Shown here piece after piece: positions 35,477 through 46,716 of a stretch of DNA of 64,000 nucleotides. The position numbers were made by a program, and so were the translations under genes. Position 1 is the first letter of the stretch, and each line of letters starts with the position of its first letter. The notes under the pieces were generated by a model. The model saw only the letters and a list, made by a program, of their open reading frames with translations, did no database searches and had not been told where the DNA came from. The stretch comes from Devosia sp. (GTDB taxonomy: Bacteria; Pseudomonadota; Alphaproteobacteria; Rhizobiales; Devosiaceae): NCBI RefSeq assembly GCF_028290625.1, contig NZ_JAQGJM010000011.1, forward strand, positions 33,448 to 97,447. The letters are read 5' to 3'.

Positions 35477-36220
35477 TTACTTCTCGAACGCCGCGGCCCC
35501 GATAATCGCGCCCGGTAGGCCATCATCGTCCTGCTGCACCAGCACGGCGACGCCGGTGCTGTTCTGGTCGAGCACTTCGTCGAGCGGCAGCTTGAGCTGG
35601 GCGCCGGTTGCGGCTTCCCACATGCCCAGCACCTGCCGCTTGGTCACCACCTGGGTATAGACCATGGTCTTGCCGGCATTCTCGCCGCTGTCGATCTTGA
35701 CTTCCGCACGGTCGCGATAGGTCACCAGCCACACCACCGCATCACTCTCGCCGGCGCGCGGCGGCACGGCAATCTTGAGCATGTTGCTGGTGGTGGTGAT
35801 CGTCACCGGCAGGCTGAGCGTGGCGACATCGAGCGCCGTCTGCACTTCGGCGCGGCGCGAGCCGACCACGTCCTTGGTGCCGTTGATCACCATTTGCGGC
35901 GTGTAGATGCGCGAGGAATGCCAGCCCTTGGCATAGGAGCGCTGCAGGTTGGAATTGTCGGCATTCCCGAACGTGTCGGGCCAGCCCACATAATCCCAAT
36001 AATCGACATGATAGGCCAGTGCGATGACGTCGTCGTCGTCGGCAAGGCTCGTCAGCAAAGCATCGGCCGGTGGGCAGGAGGCGCAACCCTGGCTGGTGAA
36101 CAATTCCACCACCGCCTTGGGATGCGCCCGCAGCGTCTCCGCCGCCGCCGGGGCGGCAAGGGCGAGGACTGCGGCAAAACCGGAAATGGGGCCAAGCAGG
36201 CGTCTTGCGATCATGGGCAT
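35477..36220 (-). CDS. DUF1223 thioredoxin-like periplasmic protein
   Basis: A 247-residue secreted protein with a signal peptide (RRLLGPISGFAAVLALAAP). The DUF1223 thioredoxin-like domain starts AVVELFTSQGCASCPPADAL (CxxC in CASC) and continues VIALAYHVDYWDYVGWPDTF. The YTPQMVINGTKDVVGSRRAE motif is well conserved. It probably acts in periplasmic thiol chemistry, but the physiological role is unknown. It stands alone with a repeat on its downstream side. Confidence 0.93.
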   Translation of the reverse strand: MPMIARRLLGPISGFAAVLALAAPAAAETLRAHPKAVVELFTSQGCASCPPADALLTSLADDDDVIALAYHVDYWDYVGWPDTFGNADNSNLQRSYAKGWHSSRIYTPQMVINGTKDVVGSRRAEVQTALDVATLSLPVTITTTSNMLKIAVPPRAGESDAVVWLVTYRDRAEVKIDSGENAGKTMVYTQVVTKRQVLGMWEAATGAQLKLPLDEVLDQNSTGVAVLVQQDDDGLPGAIIGAAAFEK

Positions 36221-36300
36221 CGTTGTAAGTCAGCCCGACATGGTCTCGCCAGTCAATTCAGGGTGAGAAGCTAAATTGCAGCGGCCCAGGGTTTTACGCC

Positions 36301-36681
36301 TCAATAATCGCGAAAAACCGCTTCGACATTGTAGCCATCCGGATCCAGCACATAGGCAGCGTGATAGCGCGGATCGTATTTTTCGCGCGGACCGGGCGCC
36401 CCATTATCGCGGCCGCCAGCCGCAAGGGCTGCGTCGTAGAACGCCTGCAGGGCCTGCGCGCTTTCGGCCGGAAAAGCGAAGTGGATCGCCTCGGGATGCG
36501 GCACACCCTGCTTGAGCCAGAAATACATCGCGCGATTGCTGCCGAAGCCGATCAGGTCGGCATGACCGTGCGGCCCCTCAAAGTGCACGCCATGGGTAAT
36601 GCCGAGCGGCGCCAGGGCAGCGCGATAGAAAGCAGTGGAACGGTCGGTGTCGGAGACCGTGAGGACGATATGGTCGAGCAT
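36301..36681 (-). CDS. VOC-family protein
   Basis: A 126-residue single-module glyoxalase-fold protein. MLDHIVLTVSDTDRSTAFYR starts it (H metal ligand), with NNG near APGPREKYDPRYHAAYVLDP and the final DPDGYNVEAVF carrying the glutamate ligand. It is cytoplasmic and lies 80 bases upstream of the DUF1223 gene's start, on the same strand. Substrate unknown. It is the fourth VOC protein in the window. Confidence 0.87.
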   Translation of the reverse strand: MLDHIVLTVSDTDRSTAFYRAALAPLGITHGVHFEGPHGHADLIGFGSNRAMYFWLKQGVPHPEAIHFAFPAESAQALQAFYDAALAAGGRDNGAPGPREKYDPRYHAAYVLDPDGYNVEAVFRDY

Positions 36682-36829
36682 GGCGTTTCCTGTGGCTGAA
36701 TGTCGATTGGTCCTAAGCGTCCAGCGCGACAGGCGCTGTCAGCAGTGCGATGTCCTAAGCCTTTGTGGGAATACAAATTGCCGGATTAGACCGGTTCTGC
36801 TCTGGTGATGGCTTTGGGGGAATAGACGC

Positions 36830-37558
36830 ATGCGAACATTTCTGGGACGGCTGCCGCGGATACAGACGGCGCTGTGGCTGGTCATCATGGCCCTGCTTTC
36901 TGCAGCCCCGGCTACCGCCCAGGATCTGGGCGGCGTGACCAACATGTCCCGCAGTCCCGGGCATGGCACCCAGGTCGAATATGTGGCCGAGGGCGGCAAG
37001 ACCTATCTCTGGTATCCGGGCAATACCAACATCCTCAAAGGCCAATGGAAGGTCGAGGACGGCAATATGTGCTTCGCCTATGGGGCCAACAGCTACAACC
37101 CGGTGACCAAGCAGCGCGGCGGCTGGGAATGCCAGCCGGTCCGGGCCTATCAGGGCGGAATCGCCCAGCAGGTGTCGGGCGACCCGATGGGGCTGGCGGG
37201 ACGACGGGCCGTGCCGTTCGATCTGACCGGCCAGTCGATCTCGCTCGACCAGATCCTCGCCAGCGTGATTAATCCGGGCCCGCCTGCCATTGGCGGGGAC
37301 TTCAGTTGCGAGGGGGTCATCGCCAATGCCGAACGCAGCAAGAGCGACATGTCGATCGCAGCCGGCACTTATTTCAGCGGCATGTTCATGGGCAAACGCT
37401 GCGTCGACGTGGACTACGCGCGCGCCTTTGCTCTAGCCGAGAAATCCGGCACCGGCGTGGACGGCTATCTCAAGGTGCTGCGCGAGCGCGCCGCCACCGG
37501 CAATCCACGGGCCGAGTCGGCGCTGCGACGGCTTGGCTACGAACTCACGGCCCAATAA
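36830..37558 (+). CDS. Secreted protein of unknown function (242 aa)
   Basis: A signal peptide covers the first 30 residues (LWLVIMALLSAAPATAQ). The mature protein has three cysteine sites (NMCFAYGANSY, GGWECQPVRAY, DFSCEGVI and GKRCVDVDYARA), followed by a helical C-terminus with EKSGTGVDGYLKVLRERAAT resembling a tetratricopeptide/Sel1-like hairpin. I do not recognise the family. It is divergent from the VOC gene and convergent with acnA across a shared terminator. Confidence 0.68.
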   Translation: MRTFLGRLPRIQTALWLVIMALLSAAPATAQDLGGVTNMSRSPGHGTQVEYVAEGGKTYLWYPGNTNILKGQWKVEDGNMCFAYGANSYNPVTKQRGGWECQPVRAYQGGIAQQVSGDPMGLAGRRAVPFDLTGQSISLDQILASVINPGPPAIGGDFSCEGVIANAERSKSDMSIAAGTYFSGMFMGKRCVDVDYARAFALAEKSGTGVDGYLKVLRERAATGNPRAESALRRLGYELTAQ

Positions 37559-37559
37559 C

Positions 37560-37590
37560 AAAAATGGCGGCCCGGAGGCCGCCATTTTCA
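37560..37590. terminator. Bidirectional terminator between the secreted protein and acnA
   Basis: AAAATGGCGGCC and GGCCGCCATTTT form a 12-bp stem around CGGA, flanked by A-rich sequence on the left and T-rich on the right. It ends both convergent genes. Confidence 0.9.
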
Positions 37591-37609
37591 AATCCGAAGC
37601 CCGAAAGCC

Positions 37610-40282
<2,673 letters not shown>

Positions 40283-40356
40283 CGGGTCCCGCCCTGTCAT
40301 TCGATTTGCTGCTGTGAAGACAGTGTTTAGCCCGCCGGCCGTTAACACCGCCTTTT

Positions 40357-40372
40357 CTGGAATGACTCCAAA
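40357..40372. promoter_or_regulatory. Candidate Irr/ICE-type iron-response site between acnA and ccmA
   Basis: The site reads CTGGAATGACTCCAAA; it agrees at 12 of 16 bases with the rhizobial Irr-box pattern TTAGAATNATTCTAAA and all differences are transitions. It contains the inverted half-sites TGGA and TCCA. acnA and heme-related genes are known Irr targets in rhizobia. This is inference from resemblance, and the score of such a short degenerate match is weak. Confidence 0.3.
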
Positions 40373-40441
40373 CTATTGGGGTTATAGAGAACAAAGATTG
40401 GGCTTGCCAGCACGACCATGGCTTCAATACGAGAAGGGGTC

Positions 40442-41077
40442 ATGACCGAACGGCAAGTCTTTGGCCCCCTGGCCCTTTCCGCGCACGCTCTGGCCGTCGG
40501 CCGCGGCGGGATAGCGCTTGCCCAGGGGCTGGAATTTTCGGTCCAGAATGGCAAATGCCTGCTGTTGCGCGGACCCAATGGGGTGGGCAAATCCACGCTG
40601 TTGCTGACGCTGGCTGGAATCGTCGAGGCGCTGGATGGCGGGTTCAGTCTCGACGGCGCCACGGCCGAAGATGGCCCCCTGCTGCATTATTGCGGCCACC
40701 GCAATGCAATCAAACCGCGGTTGAGCGTCCTGGAGAACCTCGACTTCTGGGCGCAGCTCAATGGCCCGACCGGCGCCGCATCCCTTGAGGCTTTGGAGAC
40801 CATCGGTCTCGAACATGTGGCGGGGCTCGACGCTGGCTATCTTTCTGCCGGCCAGGGCCGCCGGCTCGCCCTCGCCCGGCTGCTGGTTAGTGCCCGGCCG
40901 CTCTGGCTGCTCGACGAGCCTACCGCCGCGCTCGATACCGAAGGCCATGACCTTGTCACGCGGCTGATCGACGCGCATTTAGATGCCGGCGGGCTGGTGG
41001 TCGCGGCCACCCACGATCCGATCACCCCTGCCGATCCCAACCGCGTCGAGACTCTGGTTATGGCGGGCGGGCATTGA
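40442..41077 (+). CDS. ccmA: Heme ABC exporter ATP-binding protein CcmA
   Basis: ATPase of the CcmABCD complex that releases holo-CcmE during cytochrome c maturation. Walker A is GPNGVGKST at about residue 45, the signature is YLSAGQGRRLALARLL, and Walker B is LWLLDEPTAAL. The start at 40442 (MTERQVFGPL) has AAGGGG five bases upstream; an ATG at 40418 is possible. It overlaps ccmB by four bases, so the operon is coupled. Confidence 0.96.
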   Translation: MTERQVFGPLALSAHALAVGRGGIALAQGLEFSVQNGKCLLLRGPNGVGKSTLLLTLAGIVEALDGGFSLDGATAEDGPLLHYCGHRNAIKPRLSVLENLDFWAQLNGPTGAASLEALETIGLEHVAGLDAGYLSAGQGRRLALARLLVSARPLWLLDEPTAALDTEGHDLVTRLIDAHLDAGGLVVAATHDPITPADPNRVETLVMAGGH

Positions 41078-41739
41078 GCGCTTTCGCCGCCGTCATCGCC
41101 CGCGAACTGCGCCTTTCCATCCGCACCGGCGGCGATGTGCTGACACTGGTGCTGTTCTTCGTCATGATCGGCGTCGTCGTGCCTTTCGCCGTCGGCCCCG
41201 ACCGCGACCTGCTGGCCCGCCTCGCGCCCGGCGTGGTGTGGATCGCCGCATTCCTCTCCATGTTGCTCGGGCTCGACCGGCTGTTTCGCGCCGACCACGA
41301 GGACGGCACGCTGATCCTCCTGCGTCATGCCGACCTGCCGTTTTCGGCGATCGTTGCCGCAAAAGTGATTGCTCACTGGATCGTCTCGGCCGTGCCGCTG
41401 ATCGTCGCCAGTCCTCTCCTCGCGGTCATGCTGGCGCTTGATGGCGCGGCATTCTGGCGTGTCGTGCTGTCGCTGCTGGTCGGCACCCCCGCACTGGCCG
41501 CCTTGGGTGCCATCGGGGCCGCCGTCACCGTCTCGATCCGCCGTGGCGGGCTGATTGCGCCGGTGCTGATCCTGCCTTTGGCAGTGCCCGTCCTCATCTT
41601 CGGCGTCGGCGCCATCTCCACCGGTCCTGGGCCGGACCTTTCGGGCTCCGCCCTGCTGTTCCTTGCGGCAATCAGCCTCATCACGCTGGCGCTCTCTCCC
41701 TTCGCCGCCGCTCTTGCGATAAGCTCAGGCGAGGATTAG
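41074..41739 (+). CDS. ccmB: Heme exporter membrane protein CcmB
   Basis: A 221-residue inner-membrane protein with six helices, the permease partner of CcmA. AAVIARELRLSIRTGGDVLT is the conserved N-terminus and GVVWIAAFLSMLLGLDRLFR the next block. It starts with TTG inside the last codons of ccmA (ATTGAGC), and it is 10 bases before ccmC. Confidence 0.95.
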   Translation: MSAFAAVIARELRLSIRTGGDVLTLVLFFVMIGVVVPFAVGPDRDLLARLAPGVVWIAAFLSMLLGLDRLFRADHEDGTLILLRHADLPFSAIVAAKVIAHWIVSAVPLIVASPLLAVMLALDGAAFWRVVLSLLVGTPALAALGAIGAAVTVSIRRGGLIAPVLILPLAVPVLIFGVGAISTGPGPDLSGSALLFLAAISLITLALSPFAAALAISSGED

Positions 41740-41749
41740 GACCGTCCCG

Positions 41750-42514
41750 ATGACCACCGATACCGCGCCCAAACCCAGTCTCTGGAACCGCCTCGCCCAT
41801 CCCGGCCAGTTCGTGGCGCTGACGCGGTCATGGCTGTGGCCCCTGACCATCGTGACGGCGGCCCTGTTTGCCGTGGGCCTGTGGTTCGCCTTCTTCAATT
41901 CGCCCGAAGACTACCAGATGGGCGATACGGTACGCATCATGTACATCCACGTGCCCACCGCCTGGCTGAGCCAGTTCGTCTACGGCATCATGGCGGTGTC
42001 GGCGATCGGCTCGCTGGTCTGGCGCCATCCGATGGCCGATGTGTCGATGAAGGCCGCCGCGCCCCTAGGCGCCACCTTCACCGCCTTGGCGCTGTTCACC
42101 GGCTCGCTCTGGGGCCGTCCCACCTGGGGCACGTTCTGGGAATGGGACGGCCGCATGACCTCGACCCTGGTACTGCTGCTGATTTATCTCGGCATCGTGG
42201 CGCTGTGGCGTGCCTTTGACGACCAGCTTCGCGCCGCCCGCGTCATCGCGGTGTTCACCCTGGTGGGCGCCATCAACATCCCGATCATAAAATTCTCGGT
42301 CGATTGGTGGAGCACTTTGCACCAGCCCTCCAGCGTCTTCACCATGAGGGGCCCGCATATGCCGCCCTCCATCCTGACGCCGCTGCTGGTCATGGCCATC
42401 GCCTTCACCATGCTGTTCCTGACCCTGCATCTCAAAGCCATGCACACCGAAGTCGCCCGCCGCCGCCTGATGGCGCTGCAGCGCCAGGCCGCGCAGACCG
42501 GAGCCTCGGCATGA
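41750..42514 (+). CDS. ccmC: Heme transporter CcmC
   Basis: A 254-residue inner-membrane heme-handling protein that loads heme on CcmE. The periplasmic tryptophan-rich WWD motif is visible as GRPTWGTFWEWDGRMTSTL; conserved histidines include IMYIHVPTAWLSQ and the KFSVDWWSTLHQPSS segment. Six helices are predicted. Its stop overlaps the ccmD start (ATGA). Confidence 0.97.
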   Translation: MTTDTAPKPSLWNRLAHPGQFVALTRSWLWPLTIVTAALFAVGLWFAFFNSPEDYQMGDTVRIMYIHVPTAWLSQFVYGIMAVSAIGSLVWRHPMADVSMKAAAPLGATFTALALFTGSLWGRPTWGTFWEWDGRMTSTLVLLLIYLGIVALWRAFDDQLRAARVIAVFTLVGAINIPIIKFSVDWWSTLHQPSSVFTMRGPHMPPSILTPLLVMAIAFTMLFLTLHLKAMHTEVARRRLMALQRQAAQTGASA

Positions 42515-42684
42515 TCGATCTTGGTCCCCACGCGGTCTTCATCATCGCCGCCTACGCGGGCGTCACCTTGGCCGTCGCCGCGCTGATCTTTTGGACGCTG
42601 TTCGATGCCCGCCGCACCGCGAGCAAAACCGCGGCGCTCGAAGCCCGCGGCATTCGCCGCCGCTCCGCCGGACCCGCCGCCTGA
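42511..42684 (+). CDS. ccmD: Heme exporter protein CcmD
   Basis: A 57-residue protein with one helix (AVFIIAAYAGVTLAVAALIF) and a basic C-terminal tail, as in CcmD, which keeps CcmE in the complex. It overlaps both neighbours by a few bases (ATGA at each end), typical of the ccm operon. Confidence 0.93.
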   Translation: MIDLGPHAVFIIAAYAGVTLAVAALIFWTLFDARRTASKTAALEARGIRRRSAGPAA

Positions 42685-43217
42685 TGCGCTATGTGCTGTT
42701 TGCCTTGCCGCTGATTGTGCTGGTCGCGCTGTTCGCGATCTTTGCCGGCTCGATCAACCGCGATCCCAGCCTGATCCGCTCGGTGATGATCGACAAGCCG
42801 GCGCCGCAATTCACGCTCGCGCCCGTCGATCAGCTCGGCGTTCCGGGCTTCGATACAGCCAGCCTCAAGGGCCAGGTGACCGTCGTCAACGTCTTTGCCA
42901 GCTGGTGCATCCCCTGCCGCGCCGAGCATCCCCTGCTGACGGCCATGAAGGACGTCGCCGGGGTGCGCCTCTTCGGCATCAACCAGAGCGACGCGCCCGA
43001 AAATGCCAAGAAATTCCTCGACGAACTCGGCAATCCCTATGACGCCGTCGGCGCCGACAGCGACCGCCGCGTCTCCATCGACTGGGGCGTCTACGGCGTG
43101 CCCGAGACCTTTGTGGTCAATGCCGATGGCATCATCACCTTCAAGGTGACCGGCCCGCTGACCCCTCAAACCGTGGACAACGAACTCCTCCCCGCCATCG
43201 CCAAGGCGCGAGGATAG
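42684..43217 (+). CDS. ccmG: Thiol:disulfide interchange protein CcmG/DsbE
   Basis: A 177-residue membrane-anchored periplasmic thioredoxin that reduces apocytochrome or CcmH cysteines. An N-terminal anchor (VLFALPLIVLVALFAIFAG) is followed by the active site ASWCIPCRAEHPLL (WCxxC) and GVYGVPETFVVNADG with the cis-proline. The start at 42684 overlaps the ccmD stop. ccmE, ccmF and ccmH are not in the window. Confidence 0.96.
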   Translation: MRYVLFALPLIVLVALFAIFAGSINRDPSLIRSVMIDKPAPQFTLAPVDQLGVPGFDTASLKGQVTVVNVFASWCIPCRAEHPLLTAMKDVAGVRLFGINQSDAPENAKKFLDELGNPYDAVGADSDRRVSIDWGVYGVPETFVVNADGIITFKVTGPLTPQTVDNELLPAIAKARG

Positions 43218-43262
43218 CAATCTTTGTGAATTTTTGTTATTTTGTCGCCAAAGGAGATTCCC

Positions 43263-43538
43263 ATGGCGACAATGACAGTGTCCCTTCCGGACCCGATGAA
43301 GGACTGGATCGAAGAACAGGTAAAGCGCGGCGACTACGCCTCGACCAGCGACTATGTGCGCGATGCGGTGCGACGGGACAGGGACCGGCGCGATCCGAAC
43401 TATCAGTACACGTTGGAAGAATTCCAGCAGATGCTGGAAGACTCGGCTAATAGCGGAATCAGCGAAAAGACGCCCAAGGAGATATTCGAAGAAGCACGCC
43501 AGCTCGTGGCAGCGCGGCGGGCTCGCTTTGGCTTATAA
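43263..43538 (+). CDS. parD: ParD-family antitoxin
   Basis: A 91-residue type II antitoxin. The N-terminal ribbon-helix-helix reads TMTVSLPDPMKDWIEEQVKR and then GDYASTSDYVRDAVRRDRDR, matching ParD/CC2985. The acidic, probably disordered C-terminal half (LEEFQQMLEDSANSGISEKT) binds the toxin. AAAGGAG lies before the ATG, and the leader from 43218 is AT-rich, which suits an autoregulated promoter. It overlaps parE by 11 bases. Confidence 0.93.
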   Translation: MATMTVSLPDPMKDWIEEQVKRGDYASTSDYVRDAVRRDRDRRDPNYQYTLEEFQQMLEDSANSGISEKTPKEIFEEARQLVAARRARFGL

Positions 43539-43827
43539 GCTTACAGTCGAAGCAAGCGATGATCTGCGGGCAATCTACGCCTATTCTATTGAAACATTCG
43601 GAGACGCGCAGGCCGAACGTTATCAGATTGAGCTCGATGCGTGCTTTAAGCTTATCGCCAAAAATCCTGGAATTGGTCGACCAGTGAACAACAAGCTGTC
43701 GCGGCAATGGCGCCGCCATCCGCACGGTTCGCATGTCGTAGTTTACGAGGTAGATGGCACCACCGTCTTGATTCTGGCAGTGGCTCATATGAGTAATCTC
43801 AGCAAGATCAGGCAGTTCGACCCTTAA
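43528..43827 (+). CDS. parE: ParE-family toxin
   Basis: A 99-residue RelE/ParE-superfamily toxin. [20 protein letters not shown] opens the domain (D-L-R-A-I-Y), with [36 protein letters not shown] and LAVAHM following. ParE toxins poison gyrase, although RelE-like mRNA cleavage cannot be excluded. The best start is TTG at 43528 within the end of parD. Its GC looks lower than neighbours by eye, which suits recent acquisition. It converges on the DUF1674 gene with a four-base overlap. Confidence 0.9.
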   Translation: MAYKLTVEASDDLRAIYAYSIETFGDAQAERYQIELDACFKLIAKNPGIGRPVNNKLSRQWRRHPHGSHVVVYEVDGTTVLILAVAHMSNLSKIRQFDP

Positions 43828-44021
43828 AAGTCGCTGGTCAGCCCCTTGATCTCCCAGTCCCCATAGCGCGCGGGCTCCAGCCCGCCACGTCCACCTTTTT
43901 CGGCTGGCGCCTTGGCCACCTTCTCGTCGATTTCGCGCCGCCGCGCTTCGGCCTCGGCGAGCGCCCGCTGGGCGGCCGGCGTCAAGGGCTTGCGCGGCGT
44001 CTCGTTGGTCTCGTCGGACAT
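43824..44021 (-). CDS. DUF1674 / SDHAF4-like protein
   Basis: A 65-residue protein of the DUF1674 family, the bacterial relative of succinate dehydrogenase assembly factor 4. The C-terminal block [20 protein letters not shown] with final SDF is the signature. AAGGAGGG lies six bases before the ATG at 44021. It overlaps the parE stop on the opposite strand by four bases and is divergent from htpX. Confidence 0.92.
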   Translation of the reverse strand: MSDETNETPRKPLTPAAQRALAEAEARRREIDEKVAKAPAEKGGRGGLEPARYGDWEIKGLTSDF

Positions 44022-44117
44022 CGAGCCCTCCTTCATTACGCTTTGGTCAGGCGCACTTGCATGCAACCATTGGCTGCACAACATATTTGCCTGTCATACG
44101 TGTTTGTCGAGGTCCCG

Positions 44118-45101
44118 ATGTTCAATGCCTTTCGCACCACCGTCCTGCTGGCCGCGCTGACCGCGATCTTCATGGCGGTCGGCTACTTCATCGGCGGCAC
44201 CGGCGGCATGATGATCGCCTTCGGGGTGGCACTGGTGACCAATCTCATCGGCTACTGGAATTCCGATCAACTGGTACTACGCATGCAGAATGCCCAGCCG
44301 GTCGAACGCTCCCGCGTGCCCGAGCTCTATGACATGGTCGATACCCTGTCCAAACGAGCCGGTATTCCGACGCCCGCGGTCTATGTGATCGAAACCGACC
44401 AGCCCAATGCCTTCGCGACAGGGCGCGACCCCAATCACGCCGCGGTCGCCGTCTCCACCGGCCTGCTGCGGAGCCTCGAAACCCGCGAAATCGCCGGCGT
44501 CATCGCCCACGAACTGGCCCATATCCGCAACCGCGACACGCTGACCATGACCATCACCGCCACCTTCGCGGGTGCGATTGGCATGCTGGCGCAGTTCGGC
44601 TTCTTCTTCGGCGGCGGCAATAACCGCAACAATCCGCTCGGACCGTTCGGCGGCATCCTGATGTTGATCCTCGCCCCAATGGCCGCCGCCTTGGTGCAGA
44701 TGGCCGTCAGCCGCACCCGCGAATACGAGGCCGACCGCGATGGCGCCGAGATTTCCGGCGATCCGCTGGCTCTGGCCTCGGCGCTAGGCAAGATCGCCGC
44801 CAGCGCCGGGCACACCGTCAATGTGGCGGCCGAACGCAGCCCCGCCATGGCCCACATGTACATTATCAATCCCCTGTCGGGCCGGGCCATGGACAACCTC
44901 TTTTCCACCCACCCCGATACCGCCAATCGCATTAATGCGCTGCGCCAGCTTGCGGCGGAGATGAGTGTGGACGATAAGGGCCGCAGGCCTCAGCCCCGTC
45001 CAACCCCGCAGAATGCTGCGCCGGTGAGTGGCGGCGGCTGGCGCGTGCCGACCGTCGGACGAACCGACGAGGATGGCGGACAACGGGGTCCCTGGGGCTA
45101 A
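44118..45101 (+). CDS. htpX: Membrane zinc metalloprotease HtpX
   Basis: A 327-residue inner-membrane protease (M48) that degrades misfolded membrane proteins. The zinc motif is HELAH in [15 protein letters not shown], and the third ligand glutamate is in [17 protein letters not shown]. Two N-terminal and two central helices are visible. The start at 44118 (MFNAFRTT) is preferred to an upstream ATG at 44043. It is nine bases before rsmB. Confidence 0.95.
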   Translation: MFNAFRTTVLLAALTAIFMAVGYFIGGTGGMMIAFGVALVTNLIGYWNSDQLVLRMQNAQPVERSRVPELYDMVDTLSKRAGIPTPAVYVIETDQPNAFATGRDPNHAAVAVSTGLLRSLETREIAGVIAHELAHIRNRDTLTMTITATFAGAIGMLAQFGFFFGGGNNRNNPLGPFGGILMLILAPMAAALVQMAVSRTREYEADRDGAEISGDPLALASALGKIAASAGHTVNVAAERSPAMAHMYIINPLSGRAMDNLFSTHPDTANRINALRQLAAEMSVDDKGRRPQPRPTPQNAAPVSGGGWRVPTVGRTDEDGGQRGPWG

Positions 45102-45110
45102 GAGCACCTA

Positions 45111-46415
45111 TTGGCTAAGTCTAAAAAACCTGAACCGGCGGGGCTTGCGCTCCGCCTTGCCGCCGCCCAGCGCCTGCGCGCCGTCCTCAATGGCGACAAT
45201 TTCATTCCGCTCGGGGCGAGCGATGTTGCCGACAGCCGCGACCGCGCGCTGGCCAACCGGCTGATCACCACGGCCCTGCGCCGCCAGGGCCAGCTCAACT
45301 TCATCATCCATGCGCTGCTCGATAAGGGCATGCCCAGCAAGTCCGGCAGTTTTGAAGCCGTGCTGCGCCTGAGCCTGGCACAACTGGTGTTTCTGCCCGA
45401 TCTCGGCGCCCATAGCGCGCTGTTCCTCGCCGTCGAAGCGGTCAAACGCGACGCCAAGGCGCGCCACCTATCCGGCCTGATGAATGCCGTTTTGCGCACC
45501 GCGCAGGCCAATTCGGCCAAATTCTCCATGCTCGAAGACGACCTGCTGATCCCCGACACCTTTGGGGATACCTGGCTCAAGGCCTATGGGGAGGACGCCA
45601 TCGATGCCTTCACCGAAGCATTGCTGGCCGGCGCGCCGCTGGATATCACCCTCAAGCAGAACGACGCCGACCTCATCGAAGCACTGGGCGCCAGCCCGGT
45701 GATCTCCGATACGGTCCGCGTCGATACTCGCGACCGCCCGGTCGAAGCCCTGCCGGGCTTTGCCGATGGAAACTGGTGGGTGCAGGACGCCGCCTCCGCC
45801 ATTCCCGCGCGCCTGCTGAACCTGCCCGCCGGCTCGCGCGTGCTCGATCTCTGCGCCGCACCCGGCGGCAAGACCGCGCAACTAATCAAGGCCGGCTACA
45901 CCGTCACCGCGCTCGACAACGATGCCAAGCGCATCGAGCGGCTCAGCGAAAACCTGGCCCGCCTCAACTACAGCGCCGACATCGTCACCGCCGATGCCGG
46001 CACTTACGCGCCCGCCGGTCTCTTCGATGGCGTGCTACTCGATGCGCCCTGTTCGGCCACCGGTACCTTCCGCCGCCACCCCGAGGTAATCTGGCACCGT
46101 TCGGTCGCCGACGTAGAAGGCCGCGTCCGGCTGCAGCGATCCCTGCTGATCAATGCCCTGCGCTGCCTCAAACCCGAAGGCGTGCTGATCTATTGCGTTT
46201 GCTCGCTGGAGCCCGCCGAGGGCGAAAAGCAGGTGCAGTGGGCGCTCGACACCCTGCCGGGCCTCGATCTGCTGCCGATTTCCAAGGATGAAATGGCCGG
46301 CCTCGAACAGGCTGTGCTGCCCTCGGGCCTAGTGCGCACCCATCCGGGCATGCGGCCCAATAACCTCGATGGCGGCATGGACGGCTTCTTCGTGGCCCGC
46401 TTTCGTCGCCGCTAG
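45111..46415 (+). CDS. rsmB: 16S rRNA cytosine methyltransferase RsmB-like (Fmu/NOL1 family)
   Basis: A 434-residue m5C methyltransferase. An N-terminal NusB-like domain (residues 10-145) precedes the catalytic domain, where SAM binds at VLDLCAAPGGKTAQLIKAG, and the two catalytic cysteines are in LDAPCSATGTFRRHPEVIWH and IYCVCSLEPAEGE. The start is TTG at 45111, soon after htpX, with a weak AAGAG. It is followed by a long palindrome two bases after the stop. Confidence 0.93.
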   Translation: MAKSKKPEPAGLALRLAAAQRLRAVLNGDNFIPLGASDVADSRDRALANRLITTALRRQGQLNFIIHALLDKGMPSKSGSFEAVLRLSLAQLVFLPDLGAHSALFLAVEAVKRDAKARHLSGLMNAVLRTAQANSAKFSMLEDDLLIPDTFGDTWLKAYGEDAIDAFTEALLAGAPLDITLKQNDADLIEALGASPVISDTVRVDTRDRPVEALPGFADGNWWVQDAASAIPARLLNLPAGSRVLDLCAAPGGKTAQLIKAGYTVTALDNDAKRIERLSENLARLNYSADIVTADAGTYAPAGLFDGVLLDAPCSATGTFRRHPEVIWHRSVADVEGRVRLQRSLLINALRCLKPEGVLIYCVCSLEPAEGEKQVQWALDTLPGLDLLPISKDEMAGLEQAVLPSGLVRTHPGMRPNNLDGGMDGFFVARFRRR

Positions 46416-46716
46416 GTCGTGCGGACAGTTGCGTCAGGCCGGAGCGAAAATGGTGGTTTTCGAGACCCGGAGCGCAGCGTACGTTTGTACGTGAGCACCG
46501 GAAGCGCAGAAAATCGTCATTTGCAGCCCGGCATCACCAACTGGCCACACGAGCTGAACCTTGCGGGGATTACCGGCCGTGGTTACGGACAGGTTAACTT
46601 CATGATGCTAGTCTGCGCCATGCAAGTGCGAACCAGAAGACGCCCGAGACCAACCTATTGAGCGGCATGACCACACACATTTGCGCGCCGGCAGGAAAGC
46701 CGGCGAGGCAGTCCTG
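46416..46716. other. Intergenic stretch with a long palindrome
   Basis: The 301 bases between rsmB and the heparinase-like gene hold the family E palindrome (46417-46552) and a leader. The ATG at 46669 in another frame and the TTG at 46681 are not convincing starts. Nothing else is seen. Confidence 0.55.
46417..46552. repeat. Long imperfect palindrome (family E)
   Basis: TCGTGCGGACAGTTG at the left end matches CAACTGGCCACACGA (reverse complement with two changes) at the right. Further inner arms, GCGCAGCGTACG and CGTACGTGAGC, meet near the centre with GTACG..CGTAC. It begins two bases after the rsmB stop, so it may end that transcript. I recognise it as a class of intergenic palindromes; one copy is in this window. 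Confidence 0.75.

Noticed and set aside
40418..40441. Upstream ATG of ccmA
   Set aside because: The later ATG has a better ribosome-binding site.
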